The notes under the pieces: generated by a model | What the model was told of the DNA's origin: nothing | What the model saw: only the letters and a program-made list of their open reading frames with translations | The model's database searches: none | Origin: Mesorhizobium sp. L-2-11 | GTDB taxonomy: Bacteria > Pseudomonadota > Alphaproteobacteria > Rhizobiales > Rhizobiaceae | DNA length: 64,000 nucleotides | Assembly: GCF_016756595.1 (NCBI RefSeq) | Contig: NZ_AP023257.1 | Coordinates: forward strand, 558,001-622,000 | Reading direction: 5' to 3' | Program-made: the position numbers and the translations under genes | Shown: piece by piece, positions 36,099 to 45,129 of the stretch | Position numbering within the stretch: position 1 is the stretch's first letter | How the letters are laid out: each line of letters starts with the position of its first letter

Positions 36099-36926
36099 AT
36101 GAACACCACATCCGCGCTCAACACCGCCGGCGCCCGGCCGCTGCAGTTCCCGATTCCGGCCAATGTCTATGCCGAAACCGTCGTCTCGGTGAAGCACTAT
36201 ACCGACCGGCTGTTTTCGTTCCGCATCACCCGGCCGCAGTCGCTGCGCTTCCGCTCCGGCGAGTTCGTCATGATCGGCCTGCCCAATGCCGAGAAGCCGG
36301 TGTTCCGCGCCTATTCGATCGCCAGCCCGGCCTGGGACGACGAGCTGGAATTTTTTTCGATCAAGGTGCCGGACGGCCCGCTGACCTCGCAGCTGCAAAA
36401 AATCGAGATTGGCGACACCGTCATCATGCGGCAGAAATCGACCGGCACGCTGGTGGTCGACGCGCTGACTCCGGCCAAGCGCCTGTTCATGATCTCGACC
36501 GGCACCGGCATCGCGCCCTTCGCCAGCCTGCTGCGCGACCCCGACACTTTTGAGAAATTCGAGCAGGTCGTGCTGACCCACACCTGCCGCGACAATGCCG
36601 AACTGACCTACGGCCAGGAGCTGGTTGCAGAGCTGGAGAACGACCCGCTGATCGGCGAGCTGACCAGTGGCCGCGTCACGCTCTACAATTCGACGACGCG
36701 CGAAATTTCGCAGCGCATGGGCCGCATCACCGCGCTGATCGGCTCGGGAAAATTCTATGCCGACCTCGGCATCGACAAGCTCAATCCCGAGACCGACCGC
36801 ATCATGATCTGCGGCTCGATGCACATGCTCAGGGATGTCAAGGAACTGGCCGAAAGCCTCGGCTTCGAGGAAGGCTCGCTGCATCATCCAGCCAGCTTCG
36901 TCGTCGAGCGGGCGTTTGTCGGGTAG
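36099..36926 (+). CDS. fpr: Ferredoxin/flavodoxin-NADP+ reductase
   Basis: 275 aa from ATG 36099 with AGAAGG upstream. FAD-binding RAYSIAS lies at about 70-76, the NADP pocket STGTGIAPFASLLRDP at about 129-144, and ICGSMHMLRDVKELAES is the C-terminal NADP-binding strand and helix. It ends FVVERAFVG, the C-terminal form of bacterial FPR. It exchanges electrons between NADPH and ferredoxin or flavodoxin in the cytoplasm, often in oxidative stress. Divergent from the hydantoinase operon; a family A repeat follows. Confidence 0.95.
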   Translation: MNTTSALNTAGARPLQFPIPANVYAETVVSVKHYTDRLFSFRITRPQSLRFRSGEFVMIGLPNAEKPVFRAYSIASPAWDDELEFFSIKVPDGPLTSQLQKIEIGDTVIMRQKSTGTLVVDALTPAKRLFMISTGTGIAPFASLLRDPDTFEKFEQVVLTHTCRDNAELTYGQELVAELENDPLIGELTSGRVTLYNSTTREISQRMGRITALIGSGKFYADLGIDKLNPETDRIMICGSMHMLRDVKELAESLGFEEGSLHHPASFVVERAFVG

Positions 36927-36954
36927 TTTTCTCGATTGGTGATCGCGCGTCTTT

Positions 36955-37095
36955 CCTTCTCCCCTTGTGGGAGAAGGTGGATTGGCGCGCAGCGCCAAGA
37001 CGGTTGAGGGGTGCTGGACGGAGCGCGGCGGCGCCAAGCTGGAACACCCCTCATCCGGCCGCTTCGCGGCCACCTTCTCCCACAAGGGGAGAAGG
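36955..37095. repeat. Palindromic intergenic repeat, family A copy 2
   Basis: Arms CCTTCTCCCCTTGTGGGAGA and its reverse complement, with GGCGCGCAGCGCC inside. It lies 28 bp after fpr. Confidence 0.85.
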
Positions 37096-37217
37096 AAGAA
37101 CCGCGCTGTTCGGCTGATGGCACGGCAGGCTTTTTCCGTTATGACCGCCTGAAGGACTCGTGAAGCGCTGCTTCACGGGCTATCTTCGTCGCAAATCGTC
37201 GAACGAAAGGGCAGGAG

Positions 37218-38282
37218 ATGAGCAGCACATTTCGCGAAGCCGATCCTGGTGTCGACAGGTTGGGACCTTCCAAGATCACGCCGCTGCCGGCGCGCAGCGC
37301 CGCCAATGCGCCGGCGCCGCAAGCGCACGGCATTGCCCGCAACCCCGGCATGAGGCTCGATCTCGGCTTCATGGGATCGATGCGCAGCGTCAACCGCTCG
37401 GCGCTGGAACGGCGTGTCGCCAGCCTGACCAAGCGGCGCTCGATCAAGGCCGACAACCAGGCCGCCTGGCTGCTGCGGGCCGTCGCCTGCATGGACCTGA
37501 CGACGCTGAACTCGAACGACACCGACGAGCGCGTGCGCCGGCTGTGCGCCAAGGCGGTCAATCCGTTGCGCCGCGACATCGTCGAAGGCCTTGGCATATC
37601 AGGTGAAAAGATCCGCCCGGCGGCGGTCTGCGTCTATCATCCCTTCGTCGCTACCGCCGTCGATGCGCTACGCGGCAGCGGCATCCATGTCGCCGCCGTT
37701 TCCACAGCGTTCCCGCACGGCCTGACGCCACTGTCGACGCGGCTGCAGGAGATCGAAGCCTCGGTGAGCGACGGCGCCGACGAGATCGACGTCGTCATTC
37801 CGCGCGGCCTGGTTTTTGCCGCGAAATGGCAGGAGCTCTATAACGAAATCGTTGCGATGCGCGCCGCCTGCGGCGAGGCGCATCTGAAAGTCATCCTCGG
37901 CACCGGCGATCTCGCCACGCTGCGAAACGTCATGCTGGCGTCGATGGTGGCGATGATGGCGGGCGCCGATTTCATCAAGACGTCGACCGGCAAGGAAAGC
38001 GTCAACGCGACGCTGCCGGTCGGCCTTGCCATGGTGCGCGCCATCCGCGCCTATTTCGAGGAGACCGGCACCCTCATCGGCTTCAAGCCGGCCGGCGGCA
38101 TTTCGACGGCAAAGGCATCGCTCGACTGGCTGGTGCTGATGAAGGAGGAGTTGGGACGGCGGTGGCTGGAGCCGGACCTGTTCCGCTTCGGTGCGTCGAG
38201 CCTTCTGACCGACATCGAGCGCCAGCTGGAGCATCATTTGACCGGTCGTTATTCGGCCAATCATCGCCACGCGATGGCGTGA
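37218..38282 (+). CDS. deoC: Deoxyribose-phosphate aldolase
   Basis: 354 aa, ATG with GCAGGAG just upstream. It has a class I DeoC barrel: CVYHPFVATAV (about 137), DEIDVVIPRGLVFA (about 191), HLKVILGTGDL (about 220; Schiff-base region VILGTG) and DFIKTSTGKESVNATLP (about 252; catalytic Lys in KTSTGK). GFKPAGGIS is the phosphate site. About 70 to 90 extra N-terminal residues versus the E. coli enzyme, as in the longer alphaproteobacterial form. It cleaves deoxyribose 5-phosphate to acetaldehyde and glyceraldehyde 3-phosphate. The ALDH gene begins 16 nt later, fitting acetaldehyde oxidation. Confidence 0.95.
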   Translation: MSSTFREADPGVDRLGPSKITPLPARSAANAPAPQAHGIARNPGMRLDLGFMGSMRSVNRSALERRVASLTKRRSIKADNQAAWLLRAVACMDLTTLNSNDTDERVRRLCAKAVNPLRRDIVEGLGISGEKIRPAAVCVYHPFVATAVDALRGSGIHVAAVSTAFPHGLTPLSTRLQEIEASVSDGADEIDVVIPRGLVFAAKWQELYNEIVAMRAACGEAHLKVILGTGDLATLRNVMLASMVAMMAGADFIKTSTGKESVNATLPVGLAMVRAIRAYFEETGTLIGFKPAGGISTAKASLDWLVLMKEELGRRWLEPDLFRFGASSLLTDIERQLEHHLTGRYSANHRHAMA

Positions 38283-38298
38283 TTTTTGGGAGCGCCCC

Positions 38299-40671
38299 AT
38301 GAACATTCTCGAACGCTATCATGCCATGGATTACGGCCCGGCGCCGGAGGCCCGCAACGAGGCGGATGCCTGGCTTGCCGCGCGTGATTTTTCCAAAGCG
38401 CTGTTCATCGGCGGCGACTGGAAGGCAGCCGCCGGCGGCAAGACTTTTGATACCAGCGATCCGTCTTCGGGAAAATTGCTGGCCAAAATCTCGGATGCCG
38501 GAGCTGCCGATATCGACGCGGCGGTTTCGGCCGCGACAAAAGCGCTGCCGAAATGGGCCGAATCCACCGGCTACCAACGCGCGAAAGTGCTCTATGCCAT
38601 CGGCCGCGCCATGCAGCGCCACCAGCGGCTGTTTGCGGTGCTGGAATCGATCGACAACGGCAAGCCGATCCGCGAAAGCCGCGACATCGACGTGCCGCTG
38701 GCCATCCGCCATTTCATCCACCATGCCGGCTGGGCGCAGGCGCTGGATAAGGATTTCCCCGGCCATAAGGGCGTCGGTGTCGTCGGCCAGATCATCCCGT
38801 GGAATTTTCCGCTGTTGATGCTGGCCTGGAAGATCGCGCCGGCGCTTGCCGCCGGCTGCACGGTGGTGCTGAAGCCGGCCGAATTCACACCGCTCACTGC
38901 CATCCTGTTCGCCGAGATTTGTCAGCGCGCCGGCGTACCGAAAGGTGTCGTCAACATCGTCCAGGGCGGGCCGGAGGCGGGTGGGGCAATCGTCAATCAT
39001 CCCGGCGTCCAAAAAATCGCCTTCACCGGCTCGTCCGAGGTCGGCAAGATCATCAGGAAGGCGACTGCCGGGTCGGGGAAAAAAATCTCGCTGGAGCTTG
39101 GCGGCAAGTCGGCTTTCGTCGTCTTCGAGGACGCCGACCTCGACAGCGCCGTCGAGGGTCTGGTCGACGGCATCTGGTTCAACCAGGGCCAGGTCTGCTG
39201 TGCCGGCTCACGCCTCTTGGTGCAGGAAGGCATCACTGATGCCTTCATCGCCAAGGTCAAGACGCGGATGAGCCGGCTGCGCGTCGGCAGCCCGCTTGAC
39301 AAGAACACCGATATCGGCCCGCTGGTCGACCCGACCCAGCTCGATCGCGTCAAGGGGCTGGTCGCCGCAGGCGCCAAACAGGGCGCCGTCTGCTGGCAGC
39401 CGGACGTGGCGCTGCCGTCCTCCGGCTATTACCATTTGCCGACGCTGGCGACAGGCGTTTCGCCGGCCAACATCCTGGCGCAGGAGGAGGTGTTCGGGCC
39501 GGTGCTGGCGACCATGACCTTCCGCAACACCGAGGAAGCGATCGAACTCGCCAACAACACGCGCTACGGCCTGGCCGCCTCGGTGTGGAGCGAGAACGTC
39601 AACCTTGCGCTGCACGTCGCGCCGCAATTGAAGGCCGGCGTCGTCTGGGTCAACGGCACCAACATGTTCGACGCCGCCTGCGGCTTCGGCGGTTATCGCG
39701 AGAGCGGTTTTGGCAGGGAAGGCGGGCGCGAGGGCATGCTCGAATATTTTTCGGCAGAACTGCCGCTCGGCCCGGCCATCAAGCCGGCACCGGCACCGGC
39801 CCGGTCGATCGAGCGGGCGGAAGGCGATGCCATCGATCGCACGGCAAAGCTGTTCATCGGCGGCAAGCAGGTCAGGCCGGACGGCAATTATTCGCTGGCG
39901 ATAGCCACTGCCAAGGGCAAGCTTGCCGGCGAGGTCGGCCTCGGCAGCCGCAAGGATGTTCGCGATGCCGTTGCGGTTGCGCGTGCCTGCAAGGCCTGGC
40001 CGGAGGCGACCGCCTATAACCGCAGCCAGGTGCTGTATTATCTGGCCGAAAACCTGTCCGGCCGTGCCGATGAATTTGCCGCGCGCCTCACGGAGCTTAC
40101 CGGCGCCACTGGCAAGACGGCGCGTGACGAGGTCGAGATGTCGATCGAGCGGCTGTTCCTCTATGCCGGCCTGGCCGACAAGTTCGAAGGCCGTGTCCAC
40201 CAGCCACCGGCCCGCGCCGTCACGCTGGCGCTGCACGAGCCGGTCGGCGTCGTCGGCATCATAGCGCCCGACAATGCGCCGCTGCTCGGCCTGATCTCGC
40301 TGGTGGCGCCGGCGCTGGCCATGGGCAACACGGTGGTCGCGGTGCCGTCGGAAAAATATCCGCTGCTTGCCACCGATCTCTACCAAATCATCGAATATTC
40401 CGACGTCCCGGCCGGCGCCATCAACATCGTCACCGGCCGCAGCGCCGAGCTCGCCGGCGTGCTGGCCAAGCATGACGATGTCGACGGGCTCTGGCTGTTC
40501 GCCGATGCCGAGACCTGCGCCAGGGCCGAAGCCGACTCCGTCGGCAATCTCAAGCGTGTCTGGACCGGCAACGGCCGCAGCCTCGACTGGACGTCGGCCG
40601 AGGCGGCCGGCGATGCGTTGCTGCGCCGTGCCGTCGAGGTCAAGAACGTCTGGGTGCCCTACGGCGACTGA
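38299..40671 (+). CDS. Tandem aldehyde dehydrogenase fusion (DeoC-associated)
   Basis: 790 aa. Domain 1 (about 30-490) is a complete ALDH: IIPWNFPLLMLAWKIAPALA, AFTGSSEVGKII, LELGGKSAF with the catalytic Glu, and NQGQVCCAGSRL with the catalytic Cys near 297. EEVFGPVLATM and GGYRESGFGREGG follow. Domain 2 (about 510-790) repeats the ALDH N-terminal half (AKLFIGGKQVRPDG, LHEPVGVVGIIAPDNAPLLG) but lacks the Glu and Cys motifs, so it is probably structural. With DeoC it would oxidise the acetaldehyde from deoxyribose breakdown to acetate. The pair forms an operon. Confidence 0.92.
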   Translation: MNILERYHAMDYGPAPEARNEADAWLAARDFSKALFIGGDWKAAAGGKTFDTSDPSSGKLLAKISDAGAADIDAAVSAATKALPKWAESTGYQRAKVLYAIGRAMQRHQRLFAVLESIDNGKPIRESRDIDVPLAIRHFIHHAGWAQALDKDFPGHKGVGVVGQIIPWNFPLLMLAWKIAPALAAGCTVVLKPAEFTPLTAILFAEICQRAGVPKGVVNIVQGGPEAGGAIVNHPGVQKIAFTGSSEVGKIIRKATAGSGKKISLELGGKSAFVVFEDADLDSAVEGLVDGIWFNQGQVCCAGSRLLVQEGITDAFIAKVKTRMSRLRVGSPLDKNTDIGPLVDPTQLDRVKGLVAAGAKQGAVCWQPDVALPSSGYYHLPTLATGVSPANILAQEEVFGPVLATMTFRNTEEAIELANNTRYGLAASVWSENVNLALHVAPQLKAGVVWVNGTNMFDAACGFGGYRESGFGREGGREGMLEYFSAELPLGPAIKPAPAPARSIERAEGDAIDRTAKLFIGGKQVRPDGNYSLAIATAKGKLAGEVGLGSRKDVRDAVAVARACKAWPEATAYNRSQVLYYLAENLSGRADEFAARLTELTGATGKTARDEVEMSIERLFLYAGLADKFEGRVHQPPARAVTLALHEPVGVVGIIAPDNAPLLGLISLVAPALAMGNTVVAVPSEKYPLLATDLYQIIEYSDVPAGAINIVTGRSAELAGVLAKHDDVDGLWLFADAETCARAEADSVGNLKRVWTGNGRSLDWTSAEAAGDALLRRAVEVKNVWVPYGD

Positions 40672-40724
40672 GCGTGTCGATTGCAATTGTCGACGTCGGC
40701 GCCGCCCCTCATTGCCCTGCCGGG

Positions 40725-42063
40725 TGTCCAGCCGATAGATAGGTAACAGTTTGAACCGGATACATAGGTTACAGTTTTCCCCCCTTCTCCTGCGCAGTGG
40801 TGTCCGCCGCAGCGCCGGCTGGTCGGGGTTGCAAGGCGCTGCGGCGGACCAGGCGCATTCGCTTGAGATCGATGTGGCCGAGCGGGTGGGCGTAGAAGCG
40901 TAAGGCCCATTCGCCGGTTTCGGTTTCTTCGACGGCGACCGGCTCGCCGGCAAGCGAGGCCGAGACATAGATCTCGCCGCCCTGCCACTTGATCGCGCCA
41001 TTGTTGCGCACGCGCCTGACTGCGGCCTCGGCCGGATAGTCGGGCTCGGGCACGTTGGCCGGCATTTGCCGCTCGCTACCGCGGTAGTATTCGGCCGGCG
41101 TGTCCATGCCGAGCGCCTCATGCGGACGCTCCTCATTGTACTCGCGACGGAAGGCGTCGAAAGCCTGGCTCTGCGCCTGTCTGTCGATCTCAGGCGCCTT
41201 GGCCAGCGGCAACATGGTCAGGTGAAAGCGCTCGTGGCAGCCGTTCTGCTGAGGCTTGCCGGGCGCGATCCGCTCCAGCGCGATGCCGAGCTTGATGAAG
41301 CGCACCGCAAGCGGCGTCAGCCCGGTGACGCCGGCCGACGCGAAGGGTGAACCATTGTCGCTTCTGAACCGATCCGGCAGACCATGCTCCTCAAACAGCC
41401 GTTCGAACACCGGCCAGGCCTCCTCATCTGCCGTCGAACCCGTCGCTTCGAGCGCCAACAGGTAGCGGCTCCACGCATCCAGCACTGTCAACGGTTCGCA
41501 GCGCCACCCGTCACGGGTCCGGAACCAGCCCTTGTGGTCGCCCGTCCACACCGCATTCGGCCTTTGCGCATCTGGCCAGGGGCCGTTGCCCACAGCTCTC
41601 CAGCGCCCCCGCCGCCGGCCGACAAGGCCGTGGCGCTTCAGAATCTCGCCGGCCGTCGAGATCGCCGGCCACGGGTGCGACGGCGCCTCACGCTTGAGCC
41701 GCCCGATGATCTTCTTGGGCCCCCATGCCGGATGCGCCTCCTTCAGCGCAACGATCCGCTCAACCAGATCGGCAGCGGTCGCGCGGCCGTGATTGAGCGG
41801 CGCTCGCGGCAGATCATGCAAACCTTCCGGGCCGAACTCCCGGTAACGACCAAGCCACTTGTAGCCGATCTTGCGCGATATCCCGTACCGCTCGCAAACA
41901 GCCGTCATCGTCTCCTCTCCCGAAAGGCAATCCACTATAAACCTCAACCGCTCGTCCATGATGTCAGTCTCTCGCCAAACCATCGCCGGTACCTCCCGGC
42001 GGACAAGAAAACTGTCACCTATGCAATCGGTCTACTCTGTTACCTATCTATCCGGTTCGGACA
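40725..42063 (-). mobile_element. IS481-family element, 1339 bp, with 6 bp target duplication
   Basis: The left end is TGTCCAGCCGATAGATAGG and the right end (complement) TGTCCGAACCGGATAGATAGG without a break in order. Each continues into GTAACAG, with further GGTTACAGTTTT-type subterminal repeats. GCCGGG is duplicated at 40719-40724 and 42064-42069. It carries one transposase gene on the - strand. Confidence 0.96.
40769..41983 (-). CDS. IS481-family transposase
   Basis: 404 aa. An N-terminal helix-turn-helix (TAVCERYGISRKIGYKWLGRY) is followed by an integrase-core DDE domain: AVWTGDHKGWF (first Asp), FRSDNGSPFAS (second Asp, about 234) and FRREYNEERPHEALGMDTPAE with the catalytic Glu. A C-terminal Mu-type extension completes it. 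It covers most of the element and appears intact. Confidence 0.95.
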   Translation of the reverse strand: MVWRETDIMDERLRFIVDCLSGEETMTAVCERYGISRKIGYKWLGRYREFGPEGLHDLPRAPLNHGRATAADLVERIVALKEAHPAWGPKKIIGRLKREAPSHPWPAISTAGEILKRHGLVGRRRGRWRAVGNGPWPDAQRPNAVWTGDHKGWFRTRDGWRCEPLTVLDAWSRYLLALEATGSTADEEAWPVFERLFEEHGLPDRFRSDNGSPFASAGVTGLTPLAVRFIKLGIALERIAPGKPQQNGCHERFHLTMLPLAKAPEIDRQAQSQAFDAFRREYNEERPHEALGMDTPAEYYRGSERQMPANVPEPDYPAEAAVRRVRNNGAIKWQGGEIYVSASLAGEPVAVEETETGEWALRFYAHPLGHIDLKRMRLVRRSALQPRPAGAAADTTAQEKGGKL

Positions 42064-42200
42064 GCCGGGCATTTCTCCCCGTATAGTGACGGGGAGAAAG
42101 AAGCCGACTTGACGGGCCAAAAGATGTTCTTTACCGAGAAAAAACATTTGCCGGCCCCTAGGAGAATAGCGCCCGGGCGGCGACAGAGGGAGAAAAAATC

Positions 42201-42932
42201 ATGGCGGATCTGGCGGGCAAGATCGTTGTCGTCACGGCGGCGGCGCAAGGCATCGGCCGGGCGAGCGCGCTGGCTTTCGCCAGGGCGGGCGCCGTCGTCC
42301 ATGCCACCGACATCAACGAGGTGCTGCTCGCCGAACTCGGCAAGACGGCCGGCATCAAAACCCGCAAGCTCGACGTGCTGAACGACGAGGCGGTCGAAAA
42401 AGCCTTTGCCGAGATCGGCGCCGTCGACGTGCTGTTCAACTGCGCCGGCTTCGTCCATTCGGGCTCGATCCTCGAGATGAAGGACGCCGATCTCGATTTC
42501 GCTTTGGATCTCAACGTCCGCTCGATGATCCGCACCATCCGCGCCGTGCTGCCCGGCATGCTGGAGCGCGGCGACGGCTCGATCATCAACATGGCGTCGC
42601 TGGCCGGCTCGACCAAGGGCGTGCCCAACCGCTTCGTCTATGGGCTGACCAAGGCGGCGGTCATCGGCCTGACCAAATCGGTCGCCGCCGACTATGTCGG
42701 CAAGGGCATACTCTGCAACGCCATCTGCCCGGGCACGGTCGAAAGCCCGTCGCTGGAGGACCGCATGCATGCGCAGGGCGACTACGAGGCGGCGCGCGCC
42801 GCCTTCATCGCCCGCCAGCCGATGGGCCGTCTCGGCACACCAGAGGAAATCGCCGATCTCGCCGTCTATCTGGCTGGAGCCACCTATACGTCGGGACAGG
42901 CTTATAATATCGACGGTGGCTGGTCGATCTAA
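42201..42932 (+). CDS. SDR-family oxidoreductase, likely 2-keto-3-deoxy-L-fuconate dehydrogenase type
   Basis: 243 aa, ATG with GAGGGAG upstream. Rossmann motif TAAAQGIGRASAL (about 12-24), LFNCAGFVHSG (NAG-like), INMASLAGS with the catalytic Ser, and YGLTKAAV with Tyr and Lys of YxxxK. The C-terminus TSGQAYNIDGGWSI is classic SDR. The gene lies 55 bp before an FAH-family hydrolase, the pairing found in the diketo-deoxy-sugar-acid branch of L-fucose and related sugar catabolism, which suggests the substrate. Confidence 0.88.
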   Translation: MADLAGKIVVVTAAAQGIGRASALAFARAGAVVHATDINEVLLAELGKTAGIKTRKLDVLNDEAVEKAFAEIGAVDVLFNCAGFVHSGSILEMKDADLDFALDLNVRSMIRTIRAVLPGMLERGDGSIINMASLAGSTKGVPNRFVYGLTKAAVIGLTKSVAADYVGKGILCNAICPGTVESPSLEDRMHAQGDYEAARAAFIARQPMGRLGTPEEIADLAVYLAGATYTSGQAYNIDGGWSI

Positions 42933-42987
42933 GAGGCCATTTGAAAACTCTGCAAACGGCCCCTGGGCCGCAATCAGGAGAAAAAGA

Positions 42988-43833
42988 ATGAAACTGCTGC
43001 GCTATGGCGAAGCGGGGAGCGAACGCCCCGGACTGCTCGATGCGGATGGAACGATCCGCGACCTCTCCGCCCATGTCACCGACATTGCCGGCGAGGCGCT
43101 CGACCCGGCATCGCTCGAAAAACTGTCGAAGCTCGATCCGCAATCGCTGCCGGCGGTTTCCGGCAATCCGCGCATCGGCGCCTGCGTTGCCGGCACCGGC
43201 AAATTCATCTGCATCGGTCTCAACTATTCCGACCACGCCGCCGAGACCGGCGCCACCGTGCCGCCGGAGCCGATCATCTTCATGAAGGCAAGCTCGGCCA
43301 TCGTCGGGCCAAACGACGACGTGCTGATCCCGCGCGGCTCGGTCAAGACCGACTGGGAAGTCGAGCTTGGCGTGGTCATCGGCAGAAAAGCCAAATACGT
43401 CACCGAGGCCGAGGCGCTGGATTATGTCGCCGGCTACTGCGTCGCACACGACGTGTCCGAGCGCGCCTTCCAGGCCGAGCGCCAGGGCCAGTGGACCAAG
43501 GGCAAGTCCTGCGACACGTTCGGGCCGATCGGCCCGTGGCTGGTGACCAAGGACGAGGTCCAGGACCCGCAGAACATCCCGATGTGGCTGAAGGTCAACG
43601 GCAAGACGATGCAGAACGGCTCGACCAGGACCATGGTCTATGGCGTCGCCTATCTCGTCGCCTATCTCAGCCAGTTCATGTCGCTGCATCCGGGCGACAT
43701 CATCTCGACCGGCACGCCGCCCGGCGTTGGGCTCGGCATGAAGCCGCCGGTGTTCCTAAAACCCGGCGACGTCGTCGAGCTCGGCATCGAAGGGCTGGGC
43801 ATGCAGAAGCAGACGTTCAAGGCGGACGCGTAG
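42988..43833 (+). CDS. Fumarylacetoacetate hydrolase-family protein (diketo-sugar-acid hydrolase type)
   Basis: 281 aa from ATG 42988 with AGGAG upstream. FAH core: FICIGLNYSDHAAETG (about 73), EPIIFMKASSAIVGPND, DWEVELGVVIGRKAKYV with the metal-binding Glu residues, and GYCVAHDVSERAFQ. STGTPPGVGLGM near the C-terminus is the active-site loop. It probably cleaves 2,4-diketo-3-deoxy-L-fuconate or a related compound formed by the upstream SDR. The longer frame from 42694 lies inside the SDR gene and is spurious. Confidence 0.9.
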   Translation: MKLLRYGEAGSERPGLLDADGTIRDLSAHVTDIAGEALDPASLEKLSKLDPQSLPAVSGNPRIGACVAGTGKFICIGLNYSDHAAETGATVPPEPIIFMKASSAIVGPNDDVLIPRGSVKTDWEVELGVVIGRKAKYVTEAEALDYVAGYCVAHDVSERAFQAERQGQWTKGKSCDTFGPIGPWLVTKDEVQDPQNIPMWLKVNGKTMQNGSTRTMVYGVAYLVAYLSQFMSLHPGDIISTGTPPGVGLGMKPPVFLKPGDVVELGIEGLGMQKQTFKADA

Positions 43834-43841
43834 GCGCTCTT

Positions 43842-44028
43842 CCTTCTCCCCTTGTGGGAGAAGGTGGATCGGCGCGCAGCGCCGAGACGGATGAGGGGTG
43901 CTGGAAGAAACGCGGCGGGAAAACATCGAAGGATTTTAGTCGCTTATGCCTTCAGCGTAGCAATCCTTCCAACACCCCTCATCCGACCGAGCTTCGCTCG
44001 GCCACCTTCTCCCACAAGGGGAGAAGGG
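43842..44028. repeat. Palindromic intergenic repeat, family A copy 3
   Basis: CCTTCTCCCCTTGTGGGAGA, GGCGCGCAGCGCCGAGACGG, and right arm CACCTTCTCCCACAAGGGG. It separates two convergent genes and may end both transcripts. Confidence 0.85.
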
Positions 44029-44041
44029 GAGTCGGCACCAG

Positions 44042-45040
44042 CTACTTCAGCACCTTGCCATCAGTCCCAAACCGATAGGTCCTTGCCGGATCCGGCGTCG
44101 CGTAGAGCGTGGCGCCAGGTTCGGCGTTGTAGACACCGAAAATGCGCACGGTGATCAGCCCGGCCTTCTCGCAGTCGAGATAGAGGTTGGTGTCGGCGCC
44201 GAGGTGCTCGGCATGGACGACCGTGCCTTTCCAGGCGCCGGATTTCGCGTCGACGGTCAGGTGCTCGGGCCGGACGCCGATGGTCTTGGCCGTTTCGCCA
44301 AGCCTGGCGCCGTCGACGAAATTCATTTTCGGCGAGCCGATGAAGCCGGCGACGAACTCATTCGCCGGCGCATTGTAGAGTTCCATCGGTCCGCCGATCT
44401 GCTCGATCCTGCCGGCATTGAGCACGACGATCTTGTCGGCCAGCGTCATCGCCTCGACCTGGTCGTGGGTGACATAGATCATCGTCGCCTTCAGCCGGCG
44501 ATGCAGTTGCGCGATCTCGAGCCTGGTGTTGACGCGCAGTGCGGCATCGAGGTTGGACAAAGGCTCGTCGAACAGGAAAAGCTTGGGCTCGCGCACCACG
44601 GCGCGGCCGATGGCGACGCGCTGGCGCTGGCCGCCGGACAGCTCGGCCGGCCGCCTGGCGAGATAGGGCTCCAGCGACAGCATCGAGGAGGCGATGCCGA
44701 TGCGGCGGTCGATCTCGGCCGCCGGCGTGCCCGCCTGCTTGAGGCCGAGGCCCATATTGTTCTTCACCGTCAGATGCGGGTAGAGCGCGTAGGTCTGGAA
44801 CACCATGGCGATGCCGCGCTTGGCCGGCGGGGTGGCGGAGACGTCCGCGCCGTCGATGACCACGCGGCCCGAGGTCGAATCCTCCAGCCCGGCGATGACC
44901 CTGAGCAGCGTCGATTTTCCGCAGCCGGAGGGGCCGACGAAGACGACGAACTCGCCATCGGTCACTTCGAGGTCGATGCCCTTCAGCACCTCGACCGGCC
45001 CAAAGGCTTTTTTCACGTTCTCGATGTTCAGTGCGCCCAC
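44042..45040 (-). CDS. Sugar ABC transporter ATPase (UgpC/MsmK type)
   Basis: 332 aa, GTG start at 45040 with GGAGG upstream. Walker [10 protein letters not shown] (about 37-45), Q-loop region [13 protein letters not shown], signature [16 protein letters not shown], Walker [16 protein letters not shown], and a C-terminal TOBE-type regulatory domain ([11 protein letters not shown]). It is the ATPase partner for the two permeases and binding protein at 47646-51121. Its distance from them now includes an IS4-family element and a split repeat, so its expression may be uncoupled from the rest of the operon. Confidence 0.94.
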   Translation of the reverse strand: MGALNIENVKKAFGPVEVLKGIDLEVTDGEFVVFVGPSGCGKSTLLRVIAGLEDSTSGRVVIDGADVSATPPAKRGIAMVFQTYALYPHLTVKNNMGLGLKQAGTPAAEIDRRIGIASSMLSLEPYLARRPAELSGGQRQRVAIGRAVVREPKLFLFDEPLSNLDAALRVNTRLEIAQLHRRLKATMIYVTHDQVEAMTLADKIVVLNAGRIEQIGGPMELYNAPANEFVAGFIGSPKMNFVDGARLGETAKTIGVRPEHLTVDAKSGAWKGTVVHAEHLGADTNLYLDCEKAGLITVRIFGVYNAEPGATLYATPDPARTYRFGTDGKVLK

Positions 45041-45129
45041 TTTGTTCCTCCGGATTGGGATGTGGGCGCCAAGGCACCCCCCTCTGTCCTGCCCTCTTTG
45101 CCAAAACTTGGCATCTCCCCCTCAAGGGG

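Larger units (their letters stand above)
40684..42100. repeat. Interspersed repeat, family C copy 2, split by IS481
   Basis: The left part is 40684-40724 and the right part 42064-42100. Removing the IS and one GCCGGG restores CATTGCCCTGCCGGGCATTT, matching the intact copy at 31962-32032. Confidence 0.9.
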
